64,000 nucleotides of DNA from Chitinophagaceae bacterium (GTDB lineage Bacteria > Bacteroidota > Bacteroidia > Chitinophagales > Chitinophagaceae): NCBI GenBank assembly GCA_016787065.1, contig JAEUVD010000008.1:1-64000 (forward strand), written 5' to 3'. Shown here piece by piece: positions 56,208-64,000 of this stretch (positions are counted from its first letter, which is position 1; every line of letters starts with the position of its first letter). The position numbers and the translations under genes were made by a program. The notes under the pieces were generated by a model. It ran no database searches, had not been told where the DNA came from, and saw only the letters and a list, made by a program, of their open reading frames with translations.

Positions 56208-56897
56208 ATGCAGTTTAAACGGCTTGGCTTGATTATGGTGTTTACCCTCGGAATGATTCAAGGATTTGCTCAGTTTCGTGTGGGTCCGGTTGGGGGGCTG
56301 AATTTTAAACGCCAGGTTTTTAAATCCAATACCTATCGCTTCGATGCCTTGTTTAAAGAGCGGTTGGGTTTTAACTTAGGCGTGATGTCGGAAATTGTAA
56401 TGACTAAGAATCTGAGCTTACAATCGGAATTGCTTTTTACTCAACGAGGTGGTTATTACAAAACAGAGGGTGTGAATATTTCTGAAGAATTCACCTCCGA
56501 TTTAAGTTATGTTTCATTGCCTTTATGTCTTACGTATAAACTGGATGTTCGCTCCGCTTGGTTAATTGCCGGTGCTGGGCCGTATTTAGAGAAGCTGATT
56601 CATTCTTCACATAAATATTATAGCAATGGTGTGAATATTGAAAATGGACCTATGCGAGTTGGTAATTCTTTTTATACCGATCAGCTAAAACCATGGAGCG
56701 CCGGAGTTAAAGTAAAAGCAGGTTTTGAACTTCGCAGAGGAATGTACATGGTGGCCTATTATGATATCGGAACATCTGATATCAATCCGCAATTTACCGT
56801 TACCAGAAATAAAACATACGGTATTCAATGGTCTTATATCTTCAGTACTACCGAAGAAGATCGTTACAACCGCTTGGAAAATTTCTACGAATTCTAA
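56208..56897 (+). CDS. Outer-membrane beta-barrel protein (PorT-like fold)
   Basis: This 229-residue protein starts MQFKRLGLIMVF with a signal peptide ending GFAQF. The mature part has the Gly-rich amphipathic strands of small Bacteroidota barrels (VGPVGGLNFKRQ, LGFNLGVMSEIVM, LIAGAGPYLEKL). The frame opens with a TTG at 56178, but ATG 56208 puts the signal at the N-terminus. fabG begins 12 bases after its stop. Whether the two share a role is unclear. Confidence 0.78.
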   Translation: MQFKRLGLIMVFTLGMIQGFAQFRVGPVGGLNFKRQVFKSNTYRFDALFKERLGFNLGVMSEIVMTKNLSLQSELLFTQRGGYYKTEGVNISEEFTSDLSYVSLPLCLTYKLDVRSAWLIAGAGPYLEKLIHSSHKYYSNGVNIENGPMRVGNSFYTDQLKPWSAGVKVKAGFELRRGMYMVAYYDIGTSDINPQFTVTRNKTYGIQWSYIFSTTEEDRYNRLENFYEF

Positions 56898-56909
56898 AAT
56901 AAGAGATAC

Positions 56910-57644
56910 TTGAAAAAATACGCATTAGTAACCGGAGGAAGCCGGGGAATCGGACGCGCCGTATGTTTACGACTGGCAGAAATGGGCTATTCTATTCTCA
57001 TTAATTATAAAGGAAATGAGGTTGAAGCACTTAACACAAAATCGCTTTGCGAAGAAAAAGGGGTGGAGGCTGAACTACTTCGATTCGATGTTGGAAATAA
57101 AAACGATATTGAAGAGATTCTCGGTAAATGGGTTCAGGATGCCGGTAAGGAAAAGTGCATTGAAGTTCTTGTTAATAACGCTGGTATCCGACAAGATACA
57201 TTGATGGCTATGATGAGCGACGAACAATGGCGTTCTGTACTCGATACTAGTTTGGAAGGCATGTTTTACGTAACCAAAACCGTGCTTACTCCCATGTTGT
57301 TTAATCGCTATGGCAGAATAATTAATATGGTTTCATTGAGTGGTATTAAAGGCATGAGCGGACAGGTAAACTATAGTGCTGCGAAAGCCGGAATGATAGG
57401 CGCCACCAAAGCACTGGCGCAAGAAATAGCTAAACGCAATGTTACGGTTAATGCAGTAGCTCCGGGTTTTATTAGTTCCGACATGACGAGTGATTTGAAT
57501 GAACAAGAACTTAGTAACCTAATACCTATGAAACGCTTTGGTAAACCGGAAGAAGTAGCCGACTTAGTTGGTTTTTTAGCCTCGAAGCAAGCATCTTATA
57601 TAACAGGACAAGTGGTTTCTATTAACGGTGGTTTATATACTTAA
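56910..57644 (+). CDS. fabG: 3-oxoacyl-ACP reductase (SDR)
   Basis: This NADPH-dependent reductase catalyses the first reduction step of fatty-acid elongation. The 244-residue SDR has TGGSRGIG at 8-15, the catalytic Ser142 and YSAAK (Tyr155, Lys159), and the NNAG motif. The start is TTG at 56910, because the Rossmann motif begins six residues later. It could instead reduce another ketone, but size and motifs fit FabG. Its stop codon overlaps that of the convergent regulator gene (TTAA at 57641-57644). Confidence 0.9.
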   Translation: MKKYALVTGGSRGIGRAVCLRLAEMGYSILINYKGNEVEALNTKSLCEEKGVEAELLRFDVGNKNDIEEILGKWVQDAGKEKCIEVLVNNAGIRQDTLMAMMSDEQWRSVLDTSLEGMFYVTKTVLTPMLFNRYGRIINMVSLSGIKGMSGQVNYSAAKAGMIGATKALAQEIAKRNVTVNAVAPGFISSDMTSDLNEQELSNLIPMKRFGKPEEVADLVGFLASKQASYITGQVVSINGGLYT

Positions 57645-58321
57645 ACCTTAGATTCCAGATAATCAAAAACGGCTTGTCGATACGATTCACTCACCGGAAT
57701 TTTATGTTTTTGAAGATAGATAGAAGTTCGGTCGTAGCGTGTTATTTTATCGGTGTTTACAATAAAGGATTTGTGTGTTTGAAGAAAAGAATTCGGTAAT
57801 TTATTTAAGGCTTCTTGAATAGTTTCTCTACCCAAAATTTTATCTGTTTCGCAAACGTAAGTCATGTAATTTCCTTCCTTCTCTAAATACAAAATCGCAG
57901 TATGTTCAATTCGAAAGGTATCAAACCCGCTTTTAATTAAGAGCCATGTTGCATCGGAAATTGGTTTTGGTTTCGTAGTTTGAAGAACCTTGCCAATAGC
58001 TTGTGTAAAACGATTTAAGCTAATCGGTTTCAGTAAATAATCTACAGCATGAACAGTATAACTTTCAACGGCATATTCGGAATGTGCTGTGGTGAAAATA
58101 ATGCTGCAAGTGTTAGGGATTATTTTAGATAGCGTTATGCCGGAAATATGAGGCATGTTAATATCCAGAAAGATTAGATCTATAGGTACTTTGGCAATGA
58201 ACTCACAAGCCTTCAGACCATTTCTAAATGTTTCAACTAACTCAATACCATCGAAATGTTTGAGGTAACCTTTCAGCAATTCTATGGCCTTTGGCTCATC
58301 ATCTATAATTATGGCTTTCAT
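57641..58321 (-). CDS. LytTR-family response regulator
   Basis: This 226-residue regulator has a receiver domain with Asp53 in FLDINMP, a DNA-binding LytTR domain at about 125-226 (SGFDTFRIEHTAILYLEKEGNYMTYV, LQTHKSFIVN), and no other domain. It follows the LytS-like kinase with a four-base overlap (ATGA). Targets unknown; the serine hydrolase gene next to the kinase is one candidate. Confidence 0.93.
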   Translation of the reverse strand: MKAIIIDDEPKAIELLKGYLKHFDGIELVETFRNGLKACEFIAKVPIDLIFLDINMPHISGITLSKIIPNTCSIIFTTAHSEYAVESYTVHAVDYLLKPISLNRFTQAIGKVLQTTKPKPISDATWLLIKSGFDTFRIEHTAILYLEKEGNYMTYVCETDKILGRETIQEALNKLPNSFLQTHKSFIVNTDKITRYDRTSIYLQKHKIPVSESYRQAVFDYLESKV

Positions 58322-59343
58322 GCGGTTTGAATAACTAAACGTACTTTAAATTCATCTGTTTTCGAAATGGTTAAACTGTGATTTTCAGGATAAATTAAAT
58401 CCAATCGCTTACGAGCTGCTTGAATACCGGTGCCATTGCCTGCTTGTTGATGTGGAAATACTTTATTAACACAACAGAACGAAATACGATCCGATGAAGT
58501 GAGATCAAAGTGAATATGAATGGTAGCGTTTTTTTCCGGCTCAGTTCCATAACGAAATGCATTTTCAACAAAGGTTATAAAAATTCCGGGTTCAACTCGT
58601 TGATGCAAATGATCTCCTGCCACATCAATAGGTACATTTAATTCATCGTCATTGAAACGTAATTTCACTAACTCAACATAATTTTTCAAAAATGAAATCT
58701 CTTGTTGCATAGTAACAGACCCTGATTTAGTTTCATCAATTACATAACGTAGCATGTGAGAAAGTTTTTCGATTGAATGATGTAATTGAGGATTGTCGTT
58801 GGGGCTTACCATCGATAAAAGATTGTTCAACGCATTAAACAGAAAATGAGGTTCAAGTTGTTTACGCAACAACATTAATTCCGTTTGCTTTTTATCGATA
58901 AGCAGTTGATGTTGTCGCATGGTATTGCGATAAGATAAAGTAGCAAGTGCATAAGCTAACGCCACCGATGTATAAAATGTAAGGGTGCCATGAGCAATGG
59001 CCCTTGGTAAATGCAAGTTTGTTTCTGGAACATGCAAGAAACGAAGTAGTTCAAAGAACGCCACGCCGGATGTGTAGATCAAGAGCACATACCACCATAA
59101 CTTGCTTTGCACTTCATTTTTATGTTTGAACCAAAACAAGATGAAGTAAAATTGAAGAGCACCAATTAATACACAAAAAAGAAGTTGAATGAGCAAGTCG
59201 TTATTTCGTATTGTTCGAATTGTTTCAATGCCATTCACAATTTCCACTTCATGCAACTGCACCGAAAAACTACTGATTAAAAACCAGGCGCTAAGAATCC
59301 AAAAAAGCCCATGAACGATAATCTCAATCCATCGATACTTCAC
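58318..59343 (-). CDS. LytS-type sensor histidine kinase
   Basis: This 341-residue kinase has about four membrane segments in the first 135 residues and the short cytoplasmic His_kinase domain of the LytS group, with phosphoacceptor His166 in LEPHFLFNALNNLL and a GTGIQAARKRL ATP-site. The start is GTG at 59343. A perfect TAnnTTTG (TATTTTTG, 59348-59355) sits five bases upstream, so the message should be nearly leaderless. It is coupled to the LytTR regulator. Confidence 0.9.
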   Translation of the reverse strand: MKYRWIEIIVHGLFWILSAWFLISSFSVQLHEVEIVNGIETIRTIRNNDLLIQLLFCVLIGALQFYFILFWFKHKNEVQSKLWWYVLLIYTSGVAFFELLRFLHVPETNLHLPRAIAHGTLTFYTSVALAYALATLSYRNTMRQHQLLIDKKQTELMLLRKQLEPHFLFNALNNLLSMVSPNDNPQLHHSIEKLSHMLRYVIDETKSGSVTMQQEISFLKNYVELVKLRFNDDELNVPIDVAGDHLHQRVEPGIFITFVENAFRYGTEPEKNATIHIHFDLTSSDRISFCCVNKVFPHQQAGNGTGIQAARKRLDLIYPENHSLTISKTDEFKVRLVIQTA

Positions 59344-59347
59344 ACCA

Positions 59348-59355
59348 CAAAAATA
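59348..59355 (-). promoter_or_regulatory. -7 promoter element of the LytS/LytTR pair
   Basis: The minus strand reads TATTTTTG, a perfect TAnnTTTG, five bases before the GTG start at 59343. Confidence 0.45.
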
Positions 59356-59481
59356 GCATGACTTGCGATTGGAACAGAGCGGTGTGATGAAACCATGGTT
59401 TGGTGTTATGAATCGATGTTAAAACTACATATAACATCCAAGAAGGGTTTCATCACGAAATTGGCGAAGAAGGTAACTCTG

Positions 59482-59514
59482 TTTGAAAGCACATTTCAAG
59501 GTGCGATACATTCG
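59482..59514 (+). promoter_or_regulatory. Candidate promoter of the serine hydrolase gene
   Basis: TTTG at 59482-59485, a 21-base spacer, and TACATTCG at 59507-59514 resemble the Bacteroidota -33/-7 promoter (one mismatch in the -7). It lies 17 bases before ATG 59531. Confidence 0.45.
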
Positions 59515-59530
59515 CTTGAAAATTTACACG

Positions 59531-60937
59531 ATGAAGTATTGGTTAATTATGATGGGTATATTGTTGTATGGTTTTAACGGATTCAATCAAACGGTGGATG
59601 TACAACGTATTTCTAAAAAAACGGATTCTCTGGTAAGAGCGTATGAACAGCTTGGAATCTTTTCAGGAGTTGTTCTTCTTGCCGAGAAAGGCACCCCCTT
59701 TTATCATAAGGCCTTTGGCTTATCGGATCGATTATACAACATTCCGAATACCGTTCAAACCCAATTTATAATTGGTAGTATGAATAAATCCTTCACGCAA
59801 ACCATTATTCTACAATTAATGGATGAACAGCGTTTACAGCTTTCGGATAACATGGTGCATTATCTGGATGGTTTTCATCAGCCTAAAGCCGGTAACATCA
59901 CCATTCAACAATTAGTAGAACATAGTTCAGGTTTTGGTGATTATCATGGTCCGGATTTTTTCAATTTACCTTATGAGCAAAAAAATAGTTCGGGTATACT
60001 TTCTCTCATCAAAAATCTTGATCTTCTTTTTGAACCCGGAACAGAACATGCATATTCAAATGCAGGTTATATTGTGTTAGGCGCCATTATCGAAAAAATT
60101 ACAGGAAAAAGCTATGCACAGAATGTAGAAGAACGAATCGTTAAACCTTTAGGTTTAACAACCTTGGTAACAAAAAATATTAAAGAATTTCCGAATAGAG
60201 CGATAGGCTATATAAAAACAATACAAGGCTATAAAAACAATGAGGATTTTGTTTTTGAACCGAGATCGGATGGTGGATTTTATTGCACGGCAAAAGATAT
60301 GCTTACATTTTATCGTTCCTATTTTTATGATACCGTTCTCTTCAGTAATTCGGCTAGAAATAAAAGTGAATTTTTTAATACGATAAAACCAGCCTACCAT
60401 CAACGTGGAAGTGGAATTCCTATTGCCGGTGGATTTAATGGTGCAAATACTGTTCATTTTGAAATGTTACACGATCAGATTAGTATTTTGGTTTTTGCTA
60501 ATATGGATGAACCGGTGGCAGAAAAATTAGCGCTTGGCATTCATAAAATAATTAATAACAAACAACCTGAAAAGGCAGAACTTCCTACGATGCTGCGTGT
60601 TTATAAAGCGTATCAAGATTTTGGAAAGAATTACGTGAAAAAAAATTTTAATATGCTGATTGAACAGTGGTTTGAAGGTGACCCAAAAGATCGGATCTTG
60701 AATAATTTAGGCTACGAATTACTTCAATTACAAAAACGAACGGAGGCGATAGAAATTTTTAAACTCAATACTGAACTTTTTGCCGACATAGGAAACTGTT
60801 GGGATAGCCTTGGAGAGGCGCTTCGGTTAAATAATCAAAACAAAGAAGCACTTGAAGCGTATCGCATGGCTTTGAAACATTCACCCCAATTGAAGAGTGC
60901 CCAAAAAGCTATTTTTGAATTAGAACAGAAACATTAA
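59531..60937 (+). CDS. Class C beta-lactamase-like serine hydrolase
   Basis: This 468-residue exported protein starts MKYWLIMMGILLYGFNGF. The hydrolase domain has the SxxK motif SMNK (Ser83, Lys86) and a YSN motif in HAYSNAGYIVLG. The C-terminal 110 residues form TPR-like helices (ILNNLGYELLQLQKRTEAIEIF). Proteins of this family include D-amino-acid peptidases, esterases and true AmpC enzymes; an antibiotic role cannot be assumed. It is divergent from the LytS/LytTR pair. Confidence 0.85.
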   Translation: MKYWLIMMGILLYGFNGFNQTVDVQRISKKTDSLVRAYEQLGIFSGVVLLAEKGTPFYHKAFGLSDRLYNIPNTVQTQFIIGSMNKSFTQTIILQLMDEQRLQLSDNMVHYLDGFHQPKAGNITIQQLVEHSSGFGDYHGPDFFNLPYEQKNSSGILSLIKNLDLLFEPGTEHAYSNAGYIVLGAIIEKITGKSYAQNVEERIVKPLGLTTLVTKNIKEFPNRAIGYIKTIQGYKNNEDFVFEPRSDGGFYCTAKDMLTFYRSYFYDTVLFSNSARNKSEFFNTIKPAYHQRGSGIPIAGGFNGANTVHFEMLHDQISILVFANMDEPVAEKLALGIHKIINNKQPEKAELPTMLRVYKAYQDFGKNYVKKNFNMLIEQWFEGDPKDRILNNLGYELLQLQKRTEAIEIFKLNTELFADIGNCWDSLGEALRLNNQNKEALEAYRMALKHSPQLKSAQKAIFELEQKH

Positions 60938-61016
60938 ACCAACATTTGGATGGAGAGATTTTATTACAATTTGAAGTTGCATTTTACCTAAACCGTCATC
61001 TTGTAACAGGGTATAG

Positions 61017-64000
61017 TTAAGGTATCGCGGCATTAATACCATCGGTAATATGTGGTTCAAGAATTAAATAATCAAAGCTATCTACTGAACCATCGCCATT
61101 CACATCTTCAGCGAGGTAACCGAAATTGCCGAAGATAATATCAGGTTCCATTTGCAAGTAATCAAATACATCTAAGGCATCATCTTGATTAATATCACCA
61201 CTATAGATTGCGAAAATTCCGGGTTCCATTTCAACACTATTAGCACCATACGTTTGCGTTGCGGATGACGTAAAATTATACTGTCCGTTAGGAACAACAG
61301 CAACAGGAGCAGCGCTCCAAGATTTCAATCCGTTTCGATGTCGTAACTCGATATAATAATTCGTAGATAAAAGGTTTACGAATCGACAATCAATAACACC
61401 ATTTGTTTTTAACACCGTTCGGTACGATGTAGTGGCAGCAAGGGTTACAGCATCATGAAGCACAACAGTAACAGAATCACAAATATCATTACACGTAATT
61501 TTACCTTGATTTAATAATACGGTATTCATCGTGTTAGCTCCAAGGTAAAAACCTTCAATCAATGCATGAATTTGAAATGGTGTAAGGTTACTGCTATTAA
61601 CGGCATCACCACTTACCGTAAATTGAAACGATGCTTCATCACAATCGGAATTGAGTACCATTATCGTTCCACTATAATTTCCAATCGTAGAGGGCGAAAA
61701 GGTAACATCAAAGGAAACGGATTGATTTAAGGGAAGCGTATATGGAAAGCTAATTGAAGAAATGGTAAAGGCACTCATGGTAGATGTTATTCCATAAATC
61801 ACAATGGGAGCAGGCTCTGTGTTTGTTAGGGTAAAGGTTCGTTGAAGAGAACCTCCAACCGGCACATGATCGAAATAAGTACCGTTTGGAATATTGAAAT
61901 AAGATTGATTACTATTATTCGCTATGGCAACGCATTGACCATGTACATTAATTTCACCGGGGGTATCATCAATATTATTGCTACAATTCTCATCAATGCC
62001 GTTACATGTAATTTCTTGTGCACCCGGGTGAATGGCATTATTATTATCATTACAATCGCCATTTTGTAAAATATAACCTTGCGGTTGATTGCAACTATAC
62101 TGATAAACACTACTGTTACCATAACCATCTAAATCATTATCTTGATAGTAGAAATTGGCAGCATCGAGATAACTCACATTGAAATACGAAGAGGTAAATG
62201 AACATGTATTATTCGCATTATCTCGAATATGAATGAGATGATTGCCTGAAGTAACATTATTAAAAAAAGATGAATTTTGATAACTACCATTGTCGAGCGC
62301 ATATTGCATGCTGCTCTGACACGACAAACAATTTGCATAAACTGTTATGCTTCCATCGGCAACAGCATTGCAACTTACCGGTGTTGTTACAATACTGTCG
62401 AGCGTTATGATACAACTAGGATCTTGCACACAAAGGTTAACGGATGATCCATCATTGAGTAAGTCCCACAATCTCAAGTAAACAGTTTGACCGGCAAGTG
62501 AAGCATTGCTATAGTTTAAAACATTAACAGGCGATGTTGCACTCGAACAAATTAAAGGGGTAAACGAAGTACAGCTACCTGAGTACAGCGCTAGTTGAGG
62601 CTGAAAATTTCCGCTCGTACCTGTTGCGCTTACCTTGAGCATACCGGAGGCTGGCATAGTGAATGTGAACCACAAATCGGTAGTAGCACTCGAGTTACAA
62701 GAAGGCGTAGGCATAGAGGATTCACCTGTACAGCCAATCAGCGAATAGGTATTTTGAATACAAGAATTAGTTACGGTTAAATTTTGTGGTGTGCTGCAAA
62801 AGTCATTTTCTAATGTTGCAGGTTCCCAAACACAGAGTGAAAACAAAACCTCTAAGAAATTACTATTGGTGTACCACACACGGAGATATACGGTTTGTCC
62901 GCCTAAACCATGATTATGGATATTAATATAGTTAGTTGAATAAGCACATTCAAGGGGTTGGAAATTACCACAGCTTCCGGTGTAAACTGCAAAGGATGCA
63001 GCGTTACCGGTTGGTCTTTCAATTCGTGCATGTCCTGATAACGGCATCGTAAATTTATACCATAAGTCGCCGCCATCATAAAATCCGCAGGTTGGATTAG
63101 GTGCAACAGACAGCGGTTCGGAAGTTACCCCAATCGTAGAATAAGGGCCGCTGGCTGTACACATTGTATTTACTGGTAAGCTGATGGCATTGGCACAAAA
63201 ATCATTGGCTAACGTTGGCGGCTCCCAAGCACAGATGGTAAACGTTGCCACACTATACGCGTTATTCGTGTACCATGCTCGGATGTATATGCTTTGATTA
63301 GCCAGGGCTGGGTCATTAAAATTTACAGAATTACTGGGGTAAGTGCAACGAATTTCATTGAAGTTGCCACAGCTTCCAGTATAGAAGGCATAGGAAACAG
63401 CTCCTGAGATGATATTCCTTTCGATTCTCAACTTCCCCGAAGCTGGAACAACCACTTTAAACCAAATATCACCACCGCCATAAAAACCACAACCCGGATT
63501 TGCAACAACAGATAAAGGCTCGGCTGTGGCTCCAATTGTGCTGTAAACTGGTGATGGTACACAGGTTGATTGTACAGGTAAAACAATTGCGTCGGAACAA
63601 TGATCATTTGATGCAGTTGGAGGCTCCCAAACACAAAGGTTGAAACTGCCACCACCTTGTGAATTGTTTAAATCAAAAACTCGGATGTAAAGCGTTGAAC
63701 CTGCCATACTAAGGTTGTTGATATTAAAAGCTTGATTACCTCCACAAAACAGTTGTGTGAATGCTCCACAAGTTCCGGAATAGATAGCATAATAGGCGTT
63801 GATACTGGATACATTACTTAATTCAAATCTTAATTTGCCACTTGATGGCACTGTAGTTTTGAACCAAACATCACCTCCCTGATAAACACCACAGGTTGGA
63901 CTGGGTGCGGTTCCGGTGGTATCGGTAGTAGCACCATAGGTGGTGTAAGTGGTCATAGAACATGCGTTGCCCGGAACGATATCAAGCGCATTACTACAAG
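61017..64000 (-). CDS. Giant secreted repeat protein with dockerin-like module (5' end outside the window)
   Basis: The frame is open to the right edge, so the start is missing. The visible 994 residues begin with four tandem beta-sandwich units of about 134 residues, each with paired Cys and the DxWF...P.SGKLR, Y.GSCG.F and V.LRVW signatures. A short Cys-rich unit follows, then a DxDxDGYG...GDCNDNN...HPGA...NGIDENC calcium-binding motif of MopE/thrombospondin style, and a choice-of-anchor-D-like beta domain. The last 187 residues are the module shared with the 16020 and 53611 proteins, with loops DINQDDALD and DVNGDGSVD. Likely secreted or surface-bound; no type A T9SS domain. Confidence 0.8.
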   Translation of the reverse strand, partial: CSNALDIVPGNACSMTTYTTYGATTDTTGTAPSPTCGVYQGGDVWFKTTVPSSGKLRFELSNVSSINAYYAIYSGTCGAFTQLFCGGNQAFNINNLSMAGSTLYIRVFDLNNSQGGGSFNLCVWEPPTASNDHCSDAIVLPVQSTCVPSPVYSTIGATAEPLSVVANPGCGFYGGGDIWFKVVVPASGKLRIERNIISGAVSYAFYTGSCGNFNEIRCTYPSNSVNFNDPALANQSIYIRAWYTNNAYSVATFTICAWEPPTLANDFCANAISLPVNTMCTASGPYSTIGVTSEPLSVAPNPTCGFYDGGDLWYKFTMPLSGHARIERPTGNAASFAVYTGSCGNFQPLECAYSTNYINIHNHGLGGQTVYLRVWYTNSNFLEVLFSLCVWEPATLENDFCSTPQNLTVTNSCIQNTYSLIGCTGESSMPTPSCNSSATTDLWFTFTMPASGMLKVSATGTSGNFQPQLALYSGSCTSFTPLICSSATSPVNVLNYSNASLAGQTVYLRLWDLLNDGSSVNLCVQDPSCIITLDSIVTTPVSCNAVADGSITVYANCLSCQSSMQYALDNGSYQNSSFFNNVTSGNHLIHIRDNANNTCSFTSSYFNVSYLDAANFYYQDNDLDGYGNSSVYQYSCNQPQGYILQNGDCNDNNNAIHPGAQEITCNGIDENCSNNIDDTPGEINVHGQCVAIANNSNQSYFNIPNGTYFDHVPVGGSLQRTFTLTNTEPAPIVIYGITSTMSAFTISSISFPYTLPLNQSVSFDVTFSPSTIGNYSGTIMVLNSDCDEASFQFTVSGDAVNSSNLTPFQIHALIEGFYLGANTMNTVLLNQGKITCNDICDSVTVVLHDAVTLAATTSYRTVLKTNGVIDCRFVNLLSTNYYIELRHRNGLKSWSAAPVAVVPNGQYNFTSSATQTYGANSVEMEPGIFAIYSGDINQDDALDVFDYLQMEPDIIFGNFGYLAEDVNGDGSVDSFDYLILEPHITDGINAAIP

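Noticed and set aside
59390..59401. Perfect 12-base palindrome AAACCATGGTTT between the kinase and hydrolase genes
   Set aside because: Short and single; a 12-base palindrome can occur by chance, and no related copy was found nearby. It could still be an operator for one of the divergent genes.

Overview
The window comes from the chromosome of a member of the Bacteroidota, probably a free-living aerobe. Evidence for this is a type IX secretion (T9SS) outer-membrane translocon SprA encoded directly behind ruvA, several secreted proteins with T9SS C-terminal sorting domains or SprB-like repeats, a DUF4271-hemD pair, T6SS subtype-iii-like sheath genes, and many genes preceded by the Bacteroidota -7 promoter element TAnnTTTG. 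Several genes start with TTG or GTG. No genus can be named from the sequence alone.

Layout. 1-620 holds the 3' end of a 23S rRNA gene, the 5S rRNA gene and the operon terminator. 728-5993 is a cluster of four exported peptidases: one papain-like, two M48-like and one astacin-like. 6215-15780 is mostly housekeeping and envelope genes: citrate synthase, a phytoene-desaturase-like oxidoreductase, an L,D-transpeptidase, an ECF sigma factor with a membrane partner and a small periplasmic protein, an Nramp-UspA fusion transporter and a prolyl aminopeptidase. 16020-30136 is an accessory surface region. It holds a 1212-residue glycosidase-like protein, a two-component system, a Kelch protein, small exported proteins, a beta-barrel, and two proteins with T9SS sorting domains. 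Its spacers carry a relic of a gene end and a small palindromic repeat.

30263-44690 is a core block: sprA, ruvA, a proteasome-like Ntn-hydrolase candidate, ksgA, parC, a DUF4271 protein and hemD. 44818-50002 holds three T6SS genes (tssC, tssB and the tssH/clpV ATPase) and a divergent peptidoglycan-binding-fold protein. 50210-60937 contains a triple helix-hairpin-helix protein, an acyl-CoA dehydrogenase, NhaA, a large secreted protein, a beta-barrel with fabG, a LytS/LytTR pair and a serine hydrolase. The right edge cuts a giant repeat-rich secreted protein.

How the parts fit. The main theme is protein export and the cell surface: SprA is the T9SS channel, and six large secreted proteins in the window are likely substrates. 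Three of them end in the usual type A sorting domain (Kelch protein, 26037 and 27746 genes). The other three (16020, 53611 and 61017 genes) end in a shared module of about 190 residues that finishes with two dockerin-like calcium loops. That module, the lone proteasome-like hydrolase and the split T6SS sheath locus are the most interesting items. No CRISPR array, tRNA, insertion sequence or prophage was seen.
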